10,678 bases of DNA from Bacteroidales bacterium (GTDB lineage: Bacteria > Bacteroidota > Bacteroidia > Bacteroidales > UBA10428): positions 1 through 10,678 of the forward strand of contig JAFGOZ010000098.1 of the NCBI GenBank assembly GCA_016926235.1, written 5' to 3'. Positions within the stretch are counted from its first letter, which is position 1; the number at the start of each line of letters is the position of its first letter. Positions 5,096-10,678 of this stretch are shown here, in pieces. The notes under the pieces were generated by a model. That model ran no database searches. It saw nothing but the letters and a program-made list of their open reading frames with translations, and was not told the DNA's origin. Made by a program: the position numbers and the translations under genes.

Positions 5096-7538
5096 GTCGC
5101 CGCGAGTCTATTTAAAAAGCCTTGAAACGGAACCCCTGTCTCCACTTCTTAGTTCAGTAACGGGTTTTGTTGGAGTTGCAGAAAAGGGGCCTCTCAATCT
5201 TCCACAATCGATATGCAACTGGGGTGAATATTTAACAATTTTTGGTTCATTTGTTTCATATAGCCATCTCGCAGAGTCGGTTTATGGATTTTTCCTTAAT
5301 GGGGGAGAAAGATGCTATATCGTGCGTGTCGGGTGCTCTCCCTATGATTCATCAGACGAAAAGAAAGATATATGGAATGTATATGAACAATTACAAAAAG
5401 CCTCTAAAACAATATTAGATGAACTGGGGAATAACAGCATAAAGTTTGAAGCAATAAATGAAGGCCGTTGGGGAAATTCAATAAAGATTGAAATAAGCGG
5501 AGGAATTCAAAAAAAAATCGAGCTAAGCAGACTCGCTCATGCAGCCAATTCATCCGATAATGAAATTGTGGTTGATTTTATCTATGACTTTATGAAGGGC
5601 GACAAAATATGGATTACTCATAGGGATGATAAATCAATAATCAAATCATATGAAATTATTGACATAAATGAAGAAAGCAGATCCATATCTCTAAACAATA
5701 CCCTGGATGAAGAATTCCCTGACGAGAGTGTAGTATCTGGATATGGTTTTCGACTATCCGTTACATGTATTGACAAAAGAGAGATCTTTGACAATCTCTC
5801 CATGAATCCTGACAATCACTATTATTTTAAAAACATTATAAACGGCGACCCAAGCGTAATCAATTATATTGAAAAGGCGAGAAATGGCAATTCGATCATT
5901 GTCACTGTTGTAGAGTTAGAGCCTATAGATAGCAGTTCATGGTTTAAACCTAAACCGGATGTATATAAACTGGAGAATGGAGGCGATGGTTCCGTATATG
6001 CTCAAGGCACTTTAATAGATGATAATAATAATGATTCCATTGCTGTTTACAGCAAAAAAAGAGGTAGTGATGGTAATACTATTCAGGTTGCGACAGAAGA
6101 ATTTTGTGCTTTAACGGCTCTTCCTGTTCCTTACGGATCAAATGTGGTTACAGTTAATAATATCACCGACTTTATAGGAACAAAAGATAGCTGGCTTGTC
6201 ATCACAGATGGTCTTAATACCGAAGAACGTGAAATCGTTACAATCAGCAAGGATAAAAATGAAATAACGCTTCAAAGTATTTTAAGCAATGAATACCCTG
6301 AAGCTTCAAAGATTACAATAAAACACTCTCCTGCTGATAAACCTAACTTTAATATAATAATAAAACAAAAAGAAAAAGATGACCCTCTTGAACAATATAA
6401 TAATCTTAATATCAAGAGTAGTAGGGGAAGATTTTTTAAAACTGTCATTAATGACGGCTTAACAGACGCAAATATTTCAGCATCTGAATATATACGCGTA
6501 AGTGATACTAGCCCGTCAATAGATCCCCCACAATTGAATTCCCAAATCCCGCTGGCAGGCGGAAAGCATCCAAGTGAAATAGCCTATGAATATTATACAG
6601 GTTATACAGACAGTAATTCATATTTCACTTCACCAAACAATGATAACACCAGGTTCTATGGCTTATCAGCGCTTGAACTTGTAGATGAAGTAAGTCTTGT
6701 TTCCATCCCTGACCTTGACTGGATCGCAGAAAAGAACCATACAAAAAACGAAAATCAAAAAGATTTTATTCTGGCTCAAAAACAGATTCTTTTTCATTGT
6801 GAAAAAATGGGAGAAAGATTTGCCATTCTTGATTCGATGCACGATACCAAACCGATGGATATTACTCAATGGCCTCTGCACTTTGAAAACAAAAGATCAT
6901 CCAAGTTTGGAGCATTTTATTATCCGTGGCTTTTTTGTACTTTTGATGGAAAGAAGAAATGTGTTCCTCCTTCAGGATTTATTGCCGGCGCTACTGCTCA
7001 ATCAGATAGAAAGATCGGTCTCAATAAGGCTCCTGCAAACATGAAGTTGAAAGGTGCCTTTGATCTTGAATTTTCTGTTAACCAGGTACAGCAGGATGAG
7101 CTAAACCCTATTGGGATTAACTGTATTCGAAAATTTGAACATAGCGGCATCAGGGTTTGGGGCGCCAGAACATTAAGCAATGAGAGTAAATGGGAATATG
7201 TTAATGTAAGAAGGGTTTTTCTTGGCATCATAAAGACCTTATATAATAAATTATTATGGAGTGTTTTCGAACCAAACGATAGCAATTTATGGAAAAGAAT
7301 TGAATCAACATTAAACTCCTATTTTCAAGCTTTGATTAGCAAAGGTATGACGGCCAGTCAAAGACCGGAAGAGGCTTATTATGTTAAATGTAACGATGAA
7401 ACAAATACCAGAGATATAATAAACTCAGGCCAGGTCATTGCCGAGATTGGAGTTGCCCTTACAAACCCTGCGGAATTTATAATAGTAACAATTAAAAAAA
7501 CACCGGAAAGTTTAATGCTGGTAGAAGAAGATGTTTGA
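5073..7538 (+). CDS. eCIS tail sheath protein 2, enlarged by an internal module duplication
   Basis: The 821-aa sheath subunit is about 220 aa longer than sheath 1. The N-terminus keeps 'YKSPRVYLKS' (7-16), 'GFVGVAEKGP' (31-40) and 'FFLNGGERCYIVRV' (73-86). The C-terminus keeps 'KFGAFYYPWLF' (611-621), 'PPSGFIAGA' (632-640), 'LNPIGINCIRKF' (677-688), 'WGARTLS' (696-702), 'YVNVRRVF' (709-716), 'SVFEPND' (730-736), 'YYVKCNDETN' (769-778) and 'GQVIAEIGVALTNPAEFI' (786-803). The middle holds two related modules, about 128-285 and 322-482, where sheath 1 has one. The ATG at 5073 has only AGGA (5067-5070), close to the start, and lies inside the DUF6760 frame, so translation probably depends on coupling. 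Lower synthesis and the larger size fit a baseplate-proximal or collar sheath (inference). A shadow reading frame at 6697-7044 is not real. Confidence 0.93.
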   Translation: MIASAEYKSPRVYLKSLETEPLSPLLSSVTGFVGVAEKGPLNLPQSICNWGEYLTIFGSFVSYSHLAESVYGFFLNGGERCYIVRVGCSPYDSSDEKKDIWNVYEQLQKASKTILDELGNNSIKFEAINEGRWGNSIKIEISGGIQKKIELSRLAHAANSSDNEIVVDFIYDFMKGDKIWITHRDDKSIIKSYEIIDINEESRSISLNNTLDEEFPDESVVSGYGFRLSVTCIDKREIFDNLSMNPDNHYYFKNIINGDPSVINYIEKARNGNSIIVTVVELEPIDSSSWFKPKPDVYKLENGGDGSVYAQGTLIDDNNNDSIAVYSKKRGSDGNTIQVATEEFCALTALPVPYGSNVVTVNNITDFIGTKDSWLVITDGLNTEEREIVTISKDKNEITLQSILSNEYPEASKITIKHSPADKPNFNIIIKQKEKDDPLEQYNNLNIKSSRGRFFKTVINDGLTDANISASEYIRVSDTSPSIDPPQLNSQIPLAGGKHPSEIAYEYYTGYTDSNSYFTSPNNDNTRFYGLSALELVDEVSLVSIPDLDWIAEKNHTKNENQKDFILAQKQILFHCEKMGERFAILDSMHDTKPMDITQWPLHFENKRSSKFGAFYYPWLFCTFDGKKKCVPPSGFIAGATAQSDRKIGLNKAPANMKLKGAFDLEFSVNQVQQDELNPIGINCIRKFEHSGIRVWGARTLSNESKWEYVNVRRVFLGIIKTLYNKLLWSVFEPNDSNLWKRIESTLNSYFQALISKGMTASQRPEEAYYVKCNDETNTRDIINSGQVIAEIGVALTNPAEFIIVTIKKTPESLMLVEEDV

Positions 7539-7549
7539 TCAACATTTAA

Positions 7550-7554
7550 AAGGT
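7550..7554 (+). promoter_or_regulatory. Ribosome binding site that sets the tube 2 start
   Basis: AAGGT ends 5 nt before the ATG at 7560. The in-frame TTG at 7557 is only 2 nt away. The ATG gives Met-Arg-Arg-Gln-Asn-Asp-Pro, matching the start of tube 1 (Met-Pro-Arg-Arg-Glu-Asn-Asp-Pro). Confidence 0.6.
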
Positions 7555-7559
7555 AATTG

Positions 7560-8042
7560 ATGAGAAGACAAAATGATCCTTTGGGTAGTTTTAGATTTAT
7601 TCTTGAGCTTGGGTTTTTCCAGGTTGCAGGATTTAGCGAATGTACAGGCTTACAGCTTGAAACCAAGATATATGAGTATAAAGAAGGTGGTCGTAATACG
7701 AGCAGTTTAAAATTTCCGGATACGGGATCCGTCGGCAATATAACACTAAAGCGAGGGCTTAGCATTGGTTCGAACGCGTATGTGCTTTTTGATTGGCATA
7801 ACGATGTAATGAACGGCGTTTTCACTAATCAAAATAAGAGAAAACCTGATCCTGATGAAGATATCGATAGAAAATGTACCATTATACTGATGGATGACTC
7901 CGGATCACAGGTAAAACGATGGACACTTTTCAGAGCTTTCCCAGTAAAATGGACCGGTCCTGAACTTAAGGCAACAACAAATGAAGTCGCCATAGAAACA
8001 CTGGAGATTGCCTGTGAAGGCATTGAAATGATAAGGGAATAA
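7560..8042 (+). CDS. eCIS tail tube protein 2 (gp19-like, Pvc5/Afp5 type)
   Basis: This 160-aa second tube protein is clearly paralogous to tube 1: 'NDPLGSFRFILELG' (5-18), 'VAGFSECTGLQLET' (22-35), 'GNITLKRGLSIG' (60-71), 'FPVKWTGPELKATTNEVAIE' (131-150) and a C-terminal 'ACEGIEM'. It is about 17 residues longer. The extra length lies in the middle, between the 'FDWHND' segment and 'DRKCTIILMDD', and includes a charged loop 'NQNKRKPDPDEDID'. In PVC/Afp particles a second tube paralogue of this kind sits next to the baseplate or spike. That placement is proposed here by analogy. The gene starts 21 nt after the sheath 2 stop and ends 13 nt before the cap gene, consistent with one operon. Confidence 0.93.
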   Translation: MRRQNDPLGSFRFILELGFFQVAGFSECTGLQLETKIYEYKEGGRNTSSLKFPDTGSVGNITLKRGLSIGSNAYVLFDWHNDVMNGVFTNQNKRKPDPDEDIDRKCTIILMDDSGSQVKRWTLFRAFPVKWTGPELKATTNEVAIETLEIACEGIEMIRE

Positions 8043-8055
8043 AATTTAAGAAGCT

Positions 8056-8601
8056 ATGGCGTTAGGTGATTCAAACATAATAGGGGATGTTACAGATACA
8101 TTGGTTAATCTTCTTTCTGAACTTGATGTAACACTGGACTCTCCGGCAGAATTAAAAGGAAACAGTGAATATAAAAAAATAAATCTTTACCTGTATCAAG
8201 TTCTGGAAAATGCTTACTCAAAAAATCAACCCTGGTTAACAGATGTTTCCGGGAAAAAGCAGTATCCCCCTTTAGCCCTTAATCTCTATTTTCTTCTTAC
8301 GCCCTATGCCTCAGATACAAAAAGCGCACATGAAGTCTTAAGTTACGCAATGAGAATCTTCTATGAAAATTCAATTATGAAGGGTGATACTCTAGCCGGG
8401 TCTTTAAGATTAGTTGTAGAACAATTACGGCTCATTTTCTGCCCCATGGAATTAGAGGAATTAACAAGAATCTGGAATGCGCTTCAATCAACATACAGAC
8501 TATCTGTGTGTTATGAGGTGAGTATTGTATTAATTGAATCAGAGATTGTTGAAGACGTAAACAGGGTGATGAAAAAGACTAATATATATTCATCTAAATG
8601 A
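8056..8601 (+). CDS. DUF4255 / Pvc16-type tail terminator (cap) protein
   Basis: The protein has 181 aa. The Pvc16 N-terminal (DUF4255) family pattern is visible: 'IIGDVTDTLVNLLSELD' (8-24), 'KKINLYLYQVLENAYSKNQP' (40-59), 'YPPLALNLYFLLTPYA' (70-85), 'AHEVLSYAMRIFYEN' (92-106), 'LEELTRIWNALQSTYRLS' (134-151) and a last strand 'CYEVSIVLIES'. In PVC/Afp the homologue caps the tube and sheath at the far end and fixes the particle length. Only a weak AAGAAG lies before the ATG. The gene ends one base before the ATPase start (TGA 8599-8601, ATG 8603), so coupled translation is likely. It has only the N-terminal domain length, with no extra C-terminal domain as seen in some longer members. Confidence 0.88.
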   Translation: MALGDSNIIGDVTDTLVNLLSELDVTLDSPAELKGNSEYKKINLYLYQVLENAYSKNQPWLTDVSGKKQYPPLALNLYFLLTPYASDTKSAHEVLSYAMRIFYENSIMKGDTLAGSLRLVVEQLRLIFCPMELEELTRIWNALQSTYRLSVCYEVSIVLIESEIVEDVNRVMKKTNIYSSK

Positions 8602-8602
8602 T

Positions 8603-10609
8603 ATGAAAAATCTTATTAACCAGAAGGAATACTTTGAAAATAGCAGAGAGCATCTCTATGCAGAACTACAACTAATTGAGTTATTAATAAAGAAACAGAT
8701 ACTTATAACGAATGGGCAGAATAAGGATTATTATAAATTTGATGAATTTTCAGGAATGTACATCTCTGAAGAAGAGATCGACTCATATATTGATGAAAAT
8801 GAAGAAAATCCATTCGTTCAGGAAAACATAAATAATGAAAAAATAATTAATATTGACCGCAGGATCAGGAAGGTAAGAAGTCAAATAAATCAATGTATAG
8901 ACTCTTCTCTTAAAAAAGGGATAAATCTAAATCTAATTCAACTTGTAAAAGTATTTAATCTTTCAAAAACGGAAGTAGAAATCCTGCTTTGCTCTCTTGC
9001 TCCTGACATAGATATGAGGTTTGAAAGATACTTTTCTTATCTCCAGAATGATGTTTCAAAAAAGCGGCCATCTGTTCAACTTCTCAGCAAAATATTCTTT
9101 GGGGAAGACAGGGGAACATATCAAATAAGAAAGCTCTTAAACGAAGACTCGCCACTAACAGGTAATCACCTGATTAGCTTAAATACTAATGGTATGAACG
9201 ATGAATTACCACTTTCACTTCAACAACCAAAGGCCCCACTCAGCGTTATTAATTTCCTGATAGAAATCAATCAACTCGATATTACTCTCAAAGGAATTGC
9301 AGAATTAGAATCACCATATTTAATGGATATGAACGCAGGATATTATTTTCACCACAAGAATATTATTAAAAAGATGTTACATCATTATGAGGTACACAAT
9401 AAAATTCCTCTTACTTATATATCCGGATTACATGGTTCTGAAAAAAAGTCATTAATAGATACAATTGCGCATTTTTTAAATCAAAAAGTGATAAGGATTA
9501 AGTGCTCAAAATTGATTGGATTTGAAGGAGATATACTAAACTTACTTAATATCATAGAAAGAGAAAAACTGCTTCACTCTGCCATTGTCCACTTAGCCAA
9601 TATTGATATGATTATCGATGATAATGATAAGATGAAGGAAAGGTTAAATATTATAAAAGAATATTTTCAAGAAAATGGAGTTGGTAGCATAATAATTTCA
9701 GGAACAAAACGTTATGAAGAAATTAAGGACATCATTGGGCTCATCCCGCGGCAATTTCATATTCCTCCTCCAAACATTGAGGAAAGAAGCGAATTGTGGA
9801 AAACATACTTGAAATGTACAGGCAATAAAGATGGAAATGAACTGTTAGACGAACTTGCTTCAAAGTATCTTTTCACTCCAGGTCAAATAAAATCCGTTAT
9901 TCAAAAGTCGTTTATAAATTCCATAAATAAAATTGATGAAAATATGATGGTAGAATTGAATGATCTCTATAAATATTGCAAAGAAGAGTCTAACCAGCGG
10001 TTATTCACTTATTCTCAGAAAATCGATCCTAAGTATACATGGGATGATATTATTATACCTATAGATAATTTGAATCAGTTAAAAGAGATTTGTAATTGTG
10101 TGAAGAATCGAAAGCGGGTTTATCATGATTGGGGTTTTGAGTCAAAAATCAGCTTAGGTAGAGGATTAAATGTCTTATTCTCTGGACCTCCGGGAACAGG
10201 TAAGACCATGAGTGCGGAAATAATCGCAAATGAACTCTCCCTTGAGTTATATAAAATAGATCTTTCACGTATAGTAAGTAAATATATAGGTGAGACAGAG
10301 AAGAACCTCAATAAGATATTTCTCGAAGCAGAAACAGGTAATTGCATACTATTCTTCGATGAAGCAGATGCGCTCTTTGGGAAAAGATCGGAAGTAAAGG
10401 ACTCTCACGATCGTTACGCAAACATAGAAATTAGTTTTCTTCTACAGAAAATAGAGGAATATGAAGGCATAGTTATGCTGGCGACAAATATGATGAAAAA
10501 TTTTGATTCAGCATTTCTTCGCAGGCTTAACTATATTGTTGAATTCCCATTTCCAAATGAAAAATATAGAGAACTTATCTGGAATAAAGTATCTGGGGTA
10601 TTCACTTGA
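8603..10609 (+). CDS. Pvc15-type AAA+ ATPase of the eCIS, 3' end interrupted by an insertion sequence
   Basis: The protein has 668 visible aa. N-terminal residues about 105-165 ('LSKTEVEILLCSLAPDIDMR', then 'YLQNDVSKKRPSVQLL') match the helical/winged-helix region of eCIS ATPases. A degenerate AAA-like domain spans about 265-445, with a poor P-loop 'SGLHGSEKKS' (274-283) and no DE Walker B. The active AAA+ domain has Walker A 'GPPGTGKT' (528-535), pore loop 'KYIGETEKN' (560-568), Walker B 'ILFFDEADALF' (582-592), sensor 1 'LATNM' (626-630) and Arg-finger region 'FLRRL' (638-642). The match ends at 'ELIWNKV' (657-663). The small lid subdomain, usually another 60-75 residues, is missing. The last few residues (Gly-Val-Phe-Thr) are read from what looks like insertion-sequence DNA. 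In Afp/PVC systems this ATPase supports assembly. The truncated form is probably impaired or inactive (inference). Confidence 0.88.
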   Translation: MKNLINQKEYFENSREHLYAELQLIELLIKKQILITNGQNKDYYKFDEFSGMYISEEEIDSYIDENEENPFVQENINNEKIINIDRRIRKVRSQINQCIDSSLKKGINLNLIQLVKVFNLSKTEVEILLCSLAPDIDMRFERYFSYLQNDVSKKRPSVQLLSKIFFGEDRGTYQIRKLLNEDSPLTGNHLISLNTNGMNDELPLSLQQPKAPLSVINFLIEINQLDITLKGIAELESPYLMDMNAGYYFHHKNIIKKMLHHYEVHNKIPLTYISGLHGSEKKSLIDTIAHFLNQKVIRIKCSKLIGFEGDILNLLNIIEREKLLHSAIVHLANIDMIIDDNDKMKERLNIIKEYFQENGVGSIIISGTKRYEEIKDIIGLIPRQFHIPPPNIEERSELWKTYLKCTGNKDGNELLDELASKYLFTPGQIKSVIQKSFINSINKIDENMMVELNDLYKYCKEESNQRLFTYSQKIDPKYTWDDIIIPIDNLNQLKEICNCVKNRKRVYHDWGFESKISLGRGLNVLFSGPPGTGKTMSAEIIANELSLELYKIDLSRIVSKYIGETEKNLNKIFLEAETGNCILFFDEADALFGKRSEVKDSHDRYANIEISFLLQKIEEYEGIVMLATNMMKNFDSAFLRRLNYIVEFPFPNEKYRELIWNKVSGVFT

Positions 10610-10678
10610 CTGGCGTAACCCCAAGATGTAGTATTCCTCGTTATGGAGGATTATCCAAAAAATTTGGAAGAACTCGAA
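10595..10678 (+). mobile_element. Left end of an IS1595-family-like insertion sequence, continues beyond window
   Basis: The ATPase homology stops at about 10591-10594. The following DNA opens with GGGGT (10595-10599), complementary to ACCCC (10618-10622), a plausible terminal repeat region. The start of a transposase gene follows at 10643. IS1595-family elements typically begin with a G-run and make 8-bp target duplications. The 8 nt before 10595 are AAGTATCT. The exact boundary and family are provisional because only 84 bp are visible. Confidence 0.6.
10643..10678 (+). CDS. Transposase N-terminus, IS1595 family-like, truncated by window end
   Basis: Twelve codons from the ATG at 10643 read Met-Glu-Asp-Tyr-Pro-Lys-Asn-Leu-Glu-Glu-Leu-Glu and are still open at the last base. 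'MEDYPKNLEELE' closely resembles the usual start of IS1595-type (ISXO2-like) transposases, which go on to a zinc ribbon and a DDE domain. No good SD is visible; a 5-bp hairpin (TCCTC 10635-10639 / GAGGA 10646-10650) spans the start codon. The call rests on 12 residues plus the abrupt break in the ATPase gene, so the family name is provisional. Confidence 0.6.
   Translation, partial: MEDYPKNLEELE

Noticed and set aside
6697..7044. 115-codon plus-strand open frame inside sheath 2
   Set aside because: It is out of frame within the conserved C-terminal core of sheath 2, with low-complexity Phe/Leu/Ile/Lys content typical of an out-of-frame reading.
7379..7825. 148-codon minus-strand open frame across the sheath 2 end and tube 2
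   Set aside because: It runs antisense to two conserved genes and its product has no domain pattern; a shadow frame.
2257..10609. A complete prophage or a type VI secretion system
   Set aside because: No capsid, portal, terminase or integrase genes are visible, and none of the Tss genes. The two-sheath, two-tube, DUF4255 and Pvc15-type ATPase set is specific to eCIS.
10590..10678. A simple frameshift at the ATPase end, with the lid encoded in another frame
   Set aside because: The other frames after 10590 show no residues like the AAA lid region, and the DNA instead shows a G-run end and a transposase-like start.

Overview
This window carries part of an extracellular contractile injection system (eCIS, a phage-tail-like particle of the Afp/PVC/MAC type) in an AT-rich prokaryote. 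Genes are read left to right, many after strong AGGAGG-type ribosome binding sites, which points to a bacterium or a bacterium-like archaeal genome. The host lineage cannot be settled from the sequence. There are no rRNA, tRNA or CRISPR signals.

Layout. Positions 1-231 hold the 3' end of an unrelated DUF3467-type gene, closed by a hairpin over its stop codon. Positions 232-466 are non-coding with one further inverted repeat. Three poorly characterised genes follow: a 301-aa protein of beta-sandwich type (467-1372), a 132-aa all-beta protein (1467-1865) and a 90-aa protein with a lysine-rich tail (1953-2225). The recognisable eCIS core comes next: sheath 1 (2257-4053), tube 1 (4123-4554), a tail-assembly/chaperone-like protein (4551-4919), a DUF6760-type small protein encoded in another frame with no ordinary start codon (about 4913-5095), a larger sheath 2 (5073-7538), tube 2 (7560-8042), a DUF4255/Pvc16-type cap protein (8056-8601) and a Pvc15-type AAA+ ATPase (8603-10609). 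The ATPase reading frame loses its expected C-terminal lid where an IS1595-like element appears to begin (about 10595). Its transposase starts at 10643 and runs off the window.

Working together: the tube proteins should stack into the inner needle and the sheaths around it; the Pvc16-type protein should terminate the tube; the AAA+ ATPase is expected to act in assembly or remodelling. The LysM protein, spike, gp25-like and other baseplate proteins, tape measure, fibres and cargo are not in this window.

The most striking observation is at the end of the tail-assembly gene. A G7 run in the right register for a -1 slip is followed, after a 6-nt spacer, by an 11-bp stem-loop. A -1 shift there would fuse the assembly protein to the DUF6760 domain, in the manner of phage lambda G/GT. 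The competing explanations are a phase-variable or mutated G tract, a sequencing indel, or a non-AUG start. Also notable are a tandem duplication of a roughly 200-residue module inside sheath 2 and the interruption of the ATPase by an insertion sequence.
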